From positions 39,424,332 to 39,488,331 of the forward strand of contig CM023486.1 in the NCBI GenBank assembly GCA_013339685.2: a stretch of 64,000 nt of DNA, given 5' to 3'. The stretch is from Hyalomma asiaticum (lineage: Eukaryota > Arthropoda > Arachnida > Ixodida > Ixodidae). The notes beneath the pieces are model-generated. The model saw nothing but the letters and a program-made list of their open reading frames with translations. It had not been told where the DNA came from and did not search any database. Below are positions 53,345-64,000 of the stretch, piece by piece. The number at the start of each line of letters is the position of its first letter. The first letter of the stretch is position 1. A program made the position numbers and the translations under genes.

Positions 53345-54705
53345 ACCACCGCGGATGTTGCAGACACCTCTGGGGAGCCGCACTACAAGCGCAGTACCAA
53401 TCAACACTCCTGTGCACCGGGCCAGCCGCACAATCGGGGGACTGTCTCCTAAAGTCGACGATACGGTTCCGACTACTTCAACATGTATGACCAGTGTTTC
53501 CATTCAGACAACCCCAACCGGCATGGAAAGTATGGCGTCGAACCGCTACGCGTTTGAAAGCCCACATGTCTCGTGGACGTTCCACGGCACAGTTTTCGAC
53601 GACGTCGAAGTCCAGTTCGTTCCACTTCAAGCGCGTGGCCGGCTTGAATCAATGCGACGATGCGGCAAAACTTAAACACGTATACTTTTATCTGGAGGAT
53701 GGAGCGCGCACCTGGTTTCAGAACCGTGAGGAGCACCTGACGTCGTGGCCCGAATTTTGCCGCCGGATCCTGAAGACTTACATTAGTGCTGATCGCCGCG
53801 AACCAGCGGAACGAGCGATCCAAGCCCGCGCGCAGTTGCCAAACGAAACAGTGACCACATACGTCGGATACATGACGCGTCTCTTTAGACGAGCTGATCC
53901 AAGAATCACTGAGGAGAAAAAGTTACGCCATTTGATTCGCGGAGTCAAAGAGCAGCGCTTCCCTGGTCTTGCGCGGAGCCCTCCTAAGACGGTCGCGGAG
54001 TTCTTGGCTGAGGCCGTCACTATGGAAAAGGTGCTTCTGCAGCGGTCCAACTTGTATGAGCGCCAAGTGAGCAGTATGTCGACCGCTGACATCTTCACCG
54101 CCATCGGAAGCAACAGCGAGTACGTGCGGGAGCTCATTCGTTCGATAGTGCGCGAAGAGTTGCGAAAGGCCGCTACAACACCTCAGCCCGCAGTAAACTT
54201 TGTTGCGAACGTCACCAGAGACGAGCTGCACCAGGCTCTCCGTGAGCAGCGTGACACACTGCCTCCCCTCAACACTTCGCAAGCATCAATTGAATACCAT
54301 CGTTGGAGCGACGTGGAAGTCTTGAACCGCCCTACTGCCCCTCCAGCGCGGTTCACTAGTGCCCCTCTGACAGTGACACTTCAGCCGGAGCAGCCAATAC
54401 CGTGCTACGGTATCGGCTGCTCCGGCTATCGTCCATGCCGTTCCTGCTACCTATCGCTCGGAGCAGCCGGTACAGTACGCCGACGATCGACGCATGCCCC
54501 CTCGGAAGTGGGATGGCTGGCGCACGCCTGATCGCCGTCCTATTTTTACCACTGCGGTGAAGCTGACCACCCGTACCGCGAGTGTCCTTACCGGCGCCTA
54601 GGGCTTCGCGGTTTTGCTGCCTACTCGTCGCCGCCGCGTTACGGCCAGCGATCCAAGGACATTGCGGACTACCTCTCTCAGCAGCGATACCAGCCACCTG
54701 AAACC
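53345..54705 (+). pseudogene. Gypsy-type LTR retrotransposon gag, degenerate
   Basis: From about 53626 the frame reads FKRVAGLNQCDDAAKLKHVY and then DGARTWFQNREEHLTSWPEF and RRADPRITEEKKLRHLIRG, the retrotransposon-gag domain typical of tick Gypsy elements. The upstream part is in another frame (SWTFHGTVFDDVEVQF), so there is a frameshift near 53615. A second shift near 54430 precedes the nucleocapsid knuckle FYHCGEADHPYRECPYRR, whose first Cys is replaced by Phe. A leader with CTGGTGGAGGTGCAGGGT precedes it. There is no protease, reverse transcriptase or integrase. The element is dead. Confidence 0.8.
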
Positions 54706-54713
54706 CGAGAATA

Positions 54714-55250
54714 CGTGAAGCTTATCTGGGCACCGGCACACTCTGGCAACCCTGGCAACGAGGCGGCTCACAATACGACTCGAGGATCTATCGGCCGAGG
54801 CCTGAGCAGCTCGAGACGGGAACGCGCAGTGGAAGTTCTCGTAAGTTTTCAGGAAATCACGCAGCCCTTTAGACTAACTCGACGAGCGCTGCCACCACCT
54901 CACAACAGGCTGAAGTGGTTAGATAGAGGCAGCTCCAAACCAACACCCTCCCAAATCCGGTCACAATTCACACCACCAGTCCAGGCAAATTCAAACCCGA
55001 TTGCTCGAAATGTGGCCAGACAACCACAATGCGATACATCTTTCGGGGCTGCCCCACAGAACCACATCCCAAACAACTCGAGAAACTTGTAGGCTCGCAA
55101 AAGTGGGAGACCCTACTGGCCAGCTCTGCTCTGGACTTCCATGTCTGGGTCACAGTAAGGGACCAAGGGGTCGCCTTGAGCCCCGACTCGGGGCCATCTG
55201 GTTCGGTCACAGGGACCACCACTCCCAGTACCGATAATAAAGTTTTTGCA
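54714..55250 (+). pseudogene. LINE 3' fragment (RNase H end and C-terminus)
   Basis: It starts abruptly with VKLIWAPAHSGNPGNEAAHN, the last RNase H motif of a LINE ORF2. After a frame change it contains a degraded CSKCGQTTTMRYIFRGCP knuckle and ends near an AATAAAG at 55237. It follows the gag remnant immediately and in the same orientation. Confidence 0.7.
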
Positions 55251-57062
55251 TTCGTCCTCTGAAAATCTCGTTACAGCGGTCAATGGGTGTCTGCACCCCG
55301 TAGGCAGTATCCTGTATCGAGGTACCTTATCCGCGACTTACTCTGCGAGTGTGAAGGCGGCAAAAAGAAAACTGCTGCGTTAAGCGCCCAAATTCAGCTA
55401 CGACTTTGACGGGTCAACGTGACACAAGTAAATATTATCGCTGCCTTGCCGCCCGGCTTTTACGTAAATGTTTACTGTTTCCAGTTATTACGTAAAACTA
55501 AGTTAACATGTACGCCGGATTTACACGTGCCTTACAGAACATCGCAGCTTCATCACTAATGTTCACGTAAGAACTGCAGTGCACTTGCTCATAGCTTTTT
55601 TTTTCCATGTTATTCGTGCAGTTAGCAACGTCCTTGAATATGTGCCTGACTTCAAGCCTCGCCTGCGCTCAGCGATAAAAATCGTAGCAGAATGTGAAGA
55701 GGTGGTCCTCTTTAAAGCAAGAAAGTCATAATAGTACTGGGACACAGTACTGCCATTTGCTACAGAATACCGCTGTACAACGCACTACTGATTACTCGCC
55801 ATTCTTCCTCGTTTACGGCGAGCAAACGACATCTTTCCTCGACACCTCTTTTTTTTTTACTTTCCCGTAAACCCGTCGGCACCACTAAGCGAGAAGTTTA
55901 TACCTCGCCTGGCCACATGTCGTCATGCCCGCCTCAACACCGAGGCAAGTCAACAGGATCGTAGGAAACGCTACGATGCATCTCACTGCGTTGTTTTGTT
56001 CCGCCCCGGAGAGAAGTGTTACTGTGAAGGAGGCTCAGTGGAATGGAAAAAATCTCTTAATGCTGCTGGGGATAGAAACCGGCCCGCATTCTCCAAAAGC
56101 TAGTGTATCGACCAGTAGACTATACACCCATGCTTTCGAGATGCGAACATGCCTGGACTATCTGAATGCTTCTATTTTACGTCAACAAATAAGAAAGAAA
56201 GAAAGAAAGAAAGGGGAAAAGAAAGAAGCGCAGTAGCTCAGGCAGGCCGACGCTAAGTTTCGCTTCCCCAATTTTCTCACCTAGAGAGGCTGCAGCTTTT
56301 CCTTTTTGAGGGGGAAGTATCTTTAAAGCGATTATGTGTTTTATAGTCGTTTGCGTGAAACTTTTGCTTTGTTAATAGATTATGTATCCAGGGCCTAAAT
56401 AACTAGCCAAAGCAACAACTCTACAGTGACATAGGCTTCGAGGTCGGTGAGAGGAGTGAGGCACGGCGCATGAGCAGCTGGCGGTAGCTACGCGGAATCA
56501 CATCTAACTCTCTTACTAAGCGGGCGCCATACTGCAGTCATGTGTGGGGTGGTTGCTACTCAACACACGGTACGCACGGTTGCGTTCAATGTCAAGGAAG
56601 GTGAGGGGAGCGGCGCACCGCTGCAACGATGCGACATCAGAGCGCCTGCACAGTTGGCGGTAGTTTTGCGGAGTCGTTTTAATGTTTTGGGGAGCAGAGG
56701 GGGCGCATCTATGGCATAAGCGGTTGGTTGAAAGCGAGACCCTCCGAGACGGTTTTCTTCGGAAGCCAAGGTTCTTACGATTGGCATCAAGAGCTTCGTT
56801 GAAAGCAGACAATCAAAGGAAAGCAGACAATCAAAGCCAAAGAGTAGGATGACAGAGCATGCCTAACTTAAGCTGCCACTTTGGTGAGTCCTCAGTTCAG
56901 GCCTGGGAGTGTTTGACAGAGACGAATTGCGAGGCTGGAATGGAAAGAGCGGATGCAAAGGGATGGAAAGAAACAAAGATCGCAAGAAAGAGAGAAAGAT
57001 GGCAAGAAACTGGGGTTCGAGCTAGGGAGCTCACTGTCCGGCAGGATTCATGGGGTTGCGTC
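55251..57062. other. No gene seen; small (GAAA)n run
   Basis: A short (GAAA)n stretch lies at about 56190-56225. No gene is recognised. Confidence 0.45.
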
Positions 57063-57110
57063 TAACAAGGAAACGGGCCCCTGATCCTCCCCCTTCCCTT
57101 ATTTCAAAGA
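57063..57110 (+). repeat. Solo end-repeat of the tRNA-bearing element
   Basis: TAACAAGGAAACGGGCCCCTG...CCCTTCCCTTATTTCA matches the direct-repeat block at both ends of the 32750-33225 unit and in every tandem unit, without the rest of the element. Confidence 0.5.
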
Positions 57111-57259
57111 GGGTATCTTGTCTTGCACCTATATAATACACGAAAGTGTTTCATGCGGCGTCCACCACAACGCCATACATTACTAGCGTAACTGATATGA
57201 TGCATTAAACTAAATATGTAAGAACAAGAAAGAAACACGCGCAGAAAAGCTTTAGTTCC

Positions 57260-57350
57260 TGCGCCGGGGATCGAACTTACAATCCGGTTGTCAGTGCACG
57301 TTAAAAAACCCCACTTGGTCGAAATTTCCGGAGCCCTCCACTACGGTCTT
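57260..57350 (+). repeat. Ruka-like SINE fragment
   Basis: The segment TGTCAGTGCACGTTAAAAAA and GGAGCCCTCCACTACGGTCT comes from the Ruka body. The tRNA head is replaced by a short unrelated or rearranged B-box-like stretch (GGGGATCGAACTTACAATCC). Confidence 0.65.
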
Positions 57351-57648
57351 TTCCTCCTTTCTATCTTTTTAGTCCCCTCCCCCCTCCCCCCCGTTTGCTT
57401 AGCCGTGCTCCGGACAACGGCTGCAAAAATTAGCGTCCTTTCTTCAACCGAACCACGATCATCATCTCACAGCCCCTCGCTCCACGAGAAGAGGTGACCG
57501 GTGCTCTATAACTGCGCTAACACCGCACATGCTCGGAGCTCTACGAATGAGCCTTGTATTTGTTCTTCGACGCTGTCGCCCGGGTCAGCGCTCGCGCATC
57601 GAGCACATTGCCTAGAACGGTGACTCCATCCAGGGGAGGAAACTTTAA
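57351..57648. other. No gene seen
   Basis: C-rich and mixed sequence up to the gap; no recognised feature. Confidence 0.45.
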
Positions 57649-57748
57649 NNNNNNNNNNNNNNNNNNNNNNNNNNNNNNNNNNNNNNNNNNNNNNNNNNNN
57701 NNNNNNNNNNNNNNNNNNNNNNNNNNNNNNNNNNNNNNNNNNNNNNNN
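57649..57748. other. Assembly gap (100 N)
   Basis: Exactly 100 N. ORFs spanning it are artefacts. Confidence 0.99.
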
Positions 57749-58950
57749 CCATGGCTGCGTGCTTTTGAGCATAGCCTCGCGCCGTGAGAGGACGCATGCT
57801 CTCGCAGAGCTTCGCGAGACACTGTGCACCAGGAATATCAACGCATACAGGATTTTCTTTCACCTGCTTGCGGCCGCCAGCCGCCGTTTTGCCAGTGTGT
57901 AGTAGTGGGCTTCGGCCATGTGCGCAGAAGAAGAAGCGCGCATGTCGTAGCGTCGTATGTGTTCGGGAACATCATCATCATCACCACTGTGCATTCGGCA
58001 TTGCATAGTTCGCCCGGTCTCTTGGGGACATGAACTAAAGGTGATGACTTTTTTTTTTTTTTGGTTCTCCGGACAAGGAACTATTTGTTAAAAAAGCTTT
58101 GCTGTTTAAAGTGCTGTCGGACCCCTTAAAGAAAGTGCGCAAGGTTCGAATATACGACGGGACTGGGCACTTGCGTGCAGTGACATCAGCTCCTTCGAAC
58201 ATATACCAACAAGCAATCGATGATGCACATAGACCGTACGCATAAAGTAGCCGAGAGGGCGTAAAGTGTGGCCACGTCTTGTCAATACTCTTGTGGCGTG
58301 TCCAGTGCTGTATGCCTTCGCGCATCACCGATCATCTTGTTGTAGCATGTTTGAGAGTGCTGATGACAAGTCTTGGAAACGCTTCGTCACGTGGTACTTT
58401 TTCGAATCTCCCAGACCTTTTTAGGAGCCCAAAAACGTAAAGCCGTTAAAGAAAGCCCACGAAATGTAAAAGTAACCACGTGACAGTACCATGATTTTAC
58501 ATTATCAGGACAATAATTTACATGCTGCAAAATTCCCAATTGAGCAATTTGTAACGCAACTGCTTGAAACTTAGATAACTATAATGTTAATTACCTCAGT
58601 TCATTGAAACAATAGCCTGAGATGGACAAGATAACAGTCAACAATACCAATATGGTAGCGTCCTTGAAGTTCACTCGTGAATTTTTATAAACCCTGGCGT
58701 AATTGTTAACTGACGCACCCTGCGTGTTACCGTGTTTGGACAACCTCTTTCTGCTTCCGGTCGACAAATCACGAAGCTAACAAAGCTACCTGCTTCATTT
58801 AACGGTTAAAGGGCTGTTCATCCTACTGGAGCTGTTGTCATGAAACTCCTTTTTTAAAACACAACACCGGCTGGGCTGTGCGATATATCTTCTGCGCACA
58901 CATTAAAACATTTCAGTAGACCTTTAGCAATAGCGAAATAAAAAGCAATA
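57749..58950. other. No gene seen; partial duplicate of foldback interior
   Basis: 58444-58493 repeats, in direct orientation, the GTTAAAGAAAGCCCACGAAA block found at 59280 inside the next transposon. A poly-T run lies near 58050. No gene is recognised. Confidence 0.45.
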
Positions 58951-59940
58951 TACAGGGCGTCCCACTTACACGTAATGTATTTTTTAAACTTAATGTTAGT
59001 TCTTAAAAATGACGGAGCGTGCTAGCGAGTTGCAACAATCTCGGCCGTGCATAGGATCAAGTCTCCTAGTATTACGAGTTTTTTTCATTCTTCATGGTCA
59101 TATAATTAGAATAAACTAATTACCGAACTTTCTATTTGTTCGCTTCAGTAAGAATTGTCGATACCACAAATTCATACTTGCGTGCGCCCAATTCCTTCAC
59201 AATGCCAATGCCCCGAAAGTTGTAGATCAAATAAAAAAAAATTCCTTTAAGCAGCATTGATAGGTATTTTGATACGTACCGTTAAAGAAAGCCCACGAAA
59301 TGTAAAAGTAACCACGTGACAGTGCCACTAATTCGGCGAAAAAAAAAACTATACATGCGCTTGTACCTGCAGCGCTGTAGCAATCAGACGCACAGTGCGA
59401 GTGACGACGAAAGTGCATTATTACGCTCTGTAGTGACGTTGCATAAAGATGTGTTTTTTATTAAATGTGGGAACATGGGAATGTAGGCTGCATAAAGATA
59501 TTATTCTCTTCGATTCGTCGAATGAAGCCCGCGCACGCACAGACACGCATCTTGTGGCCACCACAAATGCCAAAGATTGTCTCGAACAGCGCTGCAGAGA
59601 CAAGCGGACGTTCTTCCCTGATCGGCTGCCTCGAAGCGCTAATTTAGTGGCGCTATCAAACGGTTATTGTATATCGCAGGCTTTCTTTCACGGCACATAC
59701 AAGCAGACCATTTCACATTTCAATTTGATCTACAAGCATCTCAGCGACAATGTCTTGCTGAAGCGAATAGTTAAACAAGTTGTCTCATTAGTTTCGGCCA
59801 ATTTATTGATTTTGGAAAACGAAAAAAAGAAATCGTAACACTAGGGCACTTGATCCTCAACATGTATGAGTTTTTTGCAAATCACTAAGACACTCCATCA
59901 TTTTTGAAAACCTGGTTACACTTAGGTGGGACATCCTGTA
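58951..59940. mobile_element. Foldback-type TIR transposon, TA target site
   Basis: The left end TACAGGGCGTCCCACTTA and the right end (reverse complement TACAGGATGTCCCACCTA) bound about 990 bp, with TA at both outer edges as in Tc1/mariner-type insertions. Similarity between the two arms runs inward for about 380 bp on the left (to about 59340) and 300 bp on the right, including ATCAAGT.CCTAGT.TTACGA, TTCGCTTCAG.AAGA and GTAGATCAAAT blocks. No transposase is present. Confidence 0.75.
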
Positions 59941-62900
59941 TGTGTCGGGGCAACCAAAGAGAGAAAAATGAATGGTACTCAGCTCATAAGACAGAACTAT
60001 ATCTTGCATACTCATGCCACACCAAATACAACAAGGAGATTTAAAGCACATAACAAAATAACACACTGCAATCTAAAGTTCGGCAGCAATAAAGGTATCA
60101 CAGTACACCTTTGCTTTTGTTAGATTATGACTAAATGTGCAAAGAAATGGCAACTAGGGTCGTTATCGGCCGCTACACGAGAAAAGCAACTTTGCACTGC
60201 TGGCAAGTAGCAGTTTCAGATTAGCTTATCCCACGATATAAGCCGCCCTTGATTGCTGCATAACCAGCCAAAAGCGAAAATAGACATTTTCTTCTTACTT
60301 CGCACTTCATGACTGTGCGAAAAAAATAAAACATTCCTGAAACCTTATACAAAGAGTGAAGGGAGACTCATAACAAAGTAAACTACGTCCCAAAGCATTT
60401 AAACGGCGAAAGTAAATGTGTAATACACGACAAAAGAACAAGAAATGAGCAAATTGTAATAAGTCAGAGTCGCATATGCATGTCACAGTTCCTAGAATGC
60501 GCGAAACTTCCTTACAGAACATGTTGAGGCAAGAGAAATTGTTTTTATCAGGATGACACTACAACAGCCATGTCTGCCTTGAAAATAAAAAACTTCACAA
60601 TTTAATACGAAAACGTACTTAACAGTTGCCGTCTGCAACAAGCCATATTCCCGGAACACACGCGTAGGCCAAGGATCGGGAGCGCGGTCGAATCTTGCAC
60701 TTGGATAGAAGAGGGGAGAAGAAAGTCCCAAACCAACTTCTCGACGCAAAATACGTCAGCTGGCTTGGTGGCAGTGCACTTTCCTTCTTTTTCTTTGCAG
60801 CGGCCCTCCTGTCGTGTGTGTCTTCTCCTGGGACATACAAAAGAAAGAAGGGCACCGTACCATGAGAAAAAAAAAATAGAACAGACGGAGAGGACGGTAA
60901 ATTCTTACAACGTTTGTAGGTACACCGATTGTTAGCTATGAGGATGGCAGTAAACGAAAGAAAAATAAACGCACAGTTGAAGAGAGCAAAGATGAAAACT
61001 GTTTACTAGGGTAATTAAACGGACTGAATAAAGCATAACCACACACTTCGCACAGCCGCCGACTTCGCTCGCATGACGGACATCGCGCTCCCTTTCGCGG
61101 TCAGTCAGGTGACTTTCATTCAGTTCGTTTTCCCTCGCTTTTATTTTCGTTTTGCCTTTTTTTTATTTTTGCATGTGACGACTTCTCCGTACTCTCCGGG
61201 CCCTTGCGCTCATGCGCATTGTCACGAACGCACAAACACATGCGCCCACGAACACTTCTCAACGGGTTTTCAACAAGGCAGAGTGGCCCCCAGACCGAGA
61301 AAGCTTTCTTCTAGGCCGTCCAAGGAGATTCTTGTAAACACGGAAATATGAAGGGGGGTGAGTGCACTGTCTCTCCGGAGAGGACACCTCAACCGCTACA
61401 CTCAAGGGGAAGGGGATATGAAAGAAAAGGAACGAAAGAGGGAGTTCGAAGCACACGCACACACAAACACACAAGTCCTACAGAGTCAGTCCGCAGCGAA
61501 TCTAGGCCGTCTAACATTCACGCAGTGAAAGAGGGGAGGGGGAAGAGAGTGACAGGGAAAGGAATAAATATAAAATAACTAAAAGGGTTTGCCAGACGTC
61601 ACGTACACGGTTCTGATAAATGCTTAAATAGCATTTCCTGAAGCGTTTGTGCCCCTTCCAACACAGTCGGTATCCCCACCGCTTCCAAGCGGCGCGTGCG
61701 CGAGGAGCCAGGACGGACGACAGGGCGAGAAAAAAAGAAAGAAAAAGAAAAAAAAAAGAACTGCTAGATTTTTCACATTCTGCACGGCCGTGACAAAGTG
61801 AAGAGATCGCGGTATGGCCATGGCTGCCTGAACAGCTCGCGGTGCCCACCTTTCCCACGAAGAGGCCTGGGTGCAACAGCCCGAGCCCGCAGTGGCGCCA
61901 GTCGGATATGCAGCGTTCATTGTTCGCGTCGACCTGCGAGGTTGCTTTGCCGCTGCAATATGTCAACGGCTGATGCACACACACATTCCTGGAATGCACG
62001 TAGTGGACGGAGCTCTCGGTTTGAGAGCAAGTGCTGGCAAGGGGATTCGAGGCACAACAGCGTGGAGCGAGGAATTATCCGCGAGCACAGGGACAAAAAA
62101 GGTCTACGCGAATGTCGCGGCTCGTTAAGTGTGTCAACCTTCGAACCAGCAGAAGAAAGAGTGGTTTTCGACGTGCGGTGGATCGCCGAAGTATATTGTG
62201 GAAAGTTCACTTTCCATACGGCCTCATCTAGCGAGTCTCTCCGGCCCTGTTCGTCGCCACAAGAAGTTTCGAAAGCTCTTCTGAGCTACCCCCTGATGGG
62301 ACTGTTCTACGAACATGTTGGACACTCGCCCCTCTTTTTCGTTTTCCCATGCATTCTTTCCTAAAGGAGCACAAAAATTGACGTCACTGCCTCGCCTGTG
62401 CTATTTTGGGAGTCACGCATATTTGCATGCAGAGAATATTGTGGTGGCATCACGGGACGTCTGGGACGGCCACGGCCCCTGCATCGACGTGGTTCACCCC
62501 CTTCTTGCTCTGCCCCCCTCGTGCCACCCTCTTCCCTCTGCGTGGTCACTGCGCGTGCTTAGACACGTTAATGCACCTGCAGCTACACTCTGTTTGAGTA
62601 ATTCCGTGCAGCGCAGCCAAGGCCATGCGACCATGACCGGAGTAGCGGCTGGAAATAAACGTTGCGGGAAGGCCTACTTACAATTTTTTTAATCGGTCGA
62701 CTGATATCTCCACTTCTACAGACCCTATTTAAACAGGTCACTAGAATGAGCGCATAGATGCATTCTCAAAGGCAATACAAAAAGAATTGTTTAGCTCGAT
62801 TCGTTACCCTTTTTTTTAGAGAAAAGGCATATTATCCATTTTAGTTATTAGGCCAGTTTACAAGACAGATACAAGTAATTTGCAGGTGATAATATACAAT

Positions 62901-63313
62901 GACGCAGCGTTTATTATACTGATTGTAGAGAATGATAAATTGATGGATGCGTGACCTATAACAGAAAAACACATTTTAATACTAATATCTTTATAACGTC
63001 ATTATGAATATAGCTACGGCCATAGTTTTGTGAGACTGCATGTATATCCATAAAGACATTCTACGGGCTAAATCTCACACCCTTACGTGCAAATTTGTAG
63101 AAGCTATTCTCATCTAGCTTTAAAAACACGTGTTTCAAACAATGGCAATTCGGCCGGATATCTTACTCCTATATCTTTCTGTAACAGACCCGATTCTTCT
63201 GGTACTACTCAATTCTACATAACCGATATTGTTATTTGTTAAATCGTACAAAAATTTACTTGATTTTGACAAAAATAACACACGCACTTCAAAAAGTATA
63301 CTGGTTCACTCAC
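59941..63313. other. No gene seen
   Basis: Short ORFs only, including one of 188 codons (61798-62364) that I do not recognise and that lacks supporting splice sites. Downstream exons of the minus-strand gene starting at 63430 may lie here but I could not identify them. Confidence 0.4.
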
Positions 63314-63430
63314 CGACGCAGTCGTTGTGCCTGGTATCCGTGGCTGGCATTCGATCACTCCACAACACTCGCACGACGTAGGTTCCAGCGACGCTCTGCT
63401 GTTGTCGACCACAGATCCCTTGGTGTTCAT
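63314..63430 (-). CDS. Possible first coding exon, unknown protein
   Basis: From ATG at 63430, 39 codons (MNTKGSVVDNSRASLEPTSC...) end at a strong donor, TCG|GTGAGTG, in phase 0. The exon and its upstream DNA are GC-rich compared with the AT-rich flank, as for other host exons here. An alternative upstream start at 63551 in another frame would use the same donor in phase 1. The peptide has a CECC cluster but no domain I can name. Confidence 0.4.
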
Positions 63431-63797
63431 CGCTGCTCGTAACGTTTACAAGACGCACGAAACGATTTGATTTTTTCCTAACGGGGCCGTACGCCTGCCA
63501 CTTCGCGTAAGCAATGCAACGGTTCGACTGTGCAGCTAGGATCGGCGCCATGTTAGGTTTGAGAGGCCTTGACGGACTGCGACGTCACTCCTCCAGCAGC
63601 CAATGAGAGCTGCCGGGCGCGGTCAGGCGGTGGTACCGGAGGATTTGCGGGTAGCTACCGGAGGGAAATACGAGCTCCGGTCGTTGTTCGCCGGAGGACA
63701 ATCATGGAAGGCGCCCCGTTTCCCTCCGTGCTTCACGCGCCGGATTGAAACCGCGGCGAGGCCTCGCACGTACTCCGGCACATCCCGATGCGTCGGG
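63431..63797. promoter_or_regulatory. Candidate divergent CpG-rich promoter
   Basis: A CpG-rich island separates two outward-facing candidate first exons. It contains CRE-like GACGTCA blocks near 63581 and 63805 and a YY1-type motif at each side. The layout fits a housekeeping divergent promoter; no expression evidence is available. Confidence 0.45.
63544..63554 (-). promoter_or_regulatory. YY1-type motif
   Basis: AACATGGCGCC on the minus strand matches AANATGGCGNC, a motif often found over or just after transcription starts. It overlaps an ATG at 63551. Confidence 0.5.
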
Positions 63798-63808
63798 AAT
63801 ATGGCGAC
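63798..63808 (+). promoter_or_regulatory. YY1-type motif
   Basis: AATATGGCGAC on the plus strand matches AANATGGCGNC and overlaps the ATG at 63801. Confidence 0.5.
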
Positions 63809-63856
63809 GTCACAGGAGGTTAGCGGGAGTATTATCGTGCAAGACCTCCCAGCTGG
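63801..63856 (+). CDS. Possible first exon, plus strand
   Basis: ATG GCG ACG TCA CAG begins a short open frame (MATSQEVSGSIIVQDLPA) with a possible donor CTGG|GTATAT after 63856. It is too short to identify and the window ends soon after. Confidence 0.22.
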
Positions 63857-64000
63857 GTATATTTTCGTTTACAGTGTGGTGGTGGGTATTTACATCTGTT
63901 CAATGTGTAGTGCTACGTAATGTCTCCGAAAGTGGTGATGCGGTCCCCGCACCTCCACTCCGGCATCGCCGCGCGCTGGGCGAGACATCAGGACTGTCAG

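Noticed and set aside
57506..57863. ORFs across the second N gap
   Set aside because: Same artefact, with four overlapping frames open only because N encodes no stop.
61798..62364. 188-codon plus-strand ORF
   Set aside because: It is Arg/Ser-rich with no domain, no conserved motif and competing frames on both strands; not supportable as a gene.

Overview
The window is nuclear DNA of an arthropod, most likely a hard tick, probably metastriate. The host genes have short GC-rich exons split by long AT-rich introns. Kunitz-domain coding exons are present. Ruka-like tRNA-derived SINEs, tick-type LINE fragments, long microsatellites and two 100-N assembly gaps fill most of the rest. I see no prokaryotic gene layout. 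The organism call is inferred from family recognition, not from a search.

Layout. 1-12392 holds no convincing host gene: LINE fragments (3690-4215, 7640-8018), a 1.2-kb repeat present twice (6269-7475 and 8365-10893), the second copy split by a 1.3-kb inverted-repeat transposon with target-site duplication (8546-9845), and SINEs. 12393-21247 (+) carries three exons of a multi-Kunitz protein (12393-12631, 13704-13935, 21091-21247). Its last intron contains a decayed LINE (14645-15699) and, antisense, a nearly complete 3.9-kb P-element-like THAP transposon (16620-20550) with long imperfect terminal inverted repeats, a spliced THAP domain, an RNase-H-like transposase and a poly(A) signal.

25140-30393 is a LINE with RNase H whose two ORFs are both open and whose 3' tail ends about 35 bp before the start codon of a complete four-exon NADH-cytochrome b5 reductase gene (30429-30656, 33856-34071, 36941-37206, 44237-44450; 307 residues; all splice phases agree). 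Its introns hold SINEs, a direct-repeat element carrying a tRNA-like sequence, a G-rich tract and a near-perfect hairpin.

48178-50446 is a tandem array of five near-identical units of about 455 bp. Each carries a tRNA-like cloverleaf and the array is bounded on both sides by (TA)n. A diverged single unit lies at 32750-33225 and a solo end repeat at 57063-57110, so this looks like a mobile or satellite-forming element. 53345-55250 is a degenerate Gypsy gag joined to a LINE 3' fragment. 58951-59940 is a foldback transposon. The right end (63314-63856) looks like a divergent CpG-rich promoter with a YY1-type motif over each of two outward-facing candidate start codons.

The strongest candidates for something undescribed are the THAP/P transposon, the tRNA-bearing direct-repeat element with its tandem array, and the intact LINE abutting the reductase gene.
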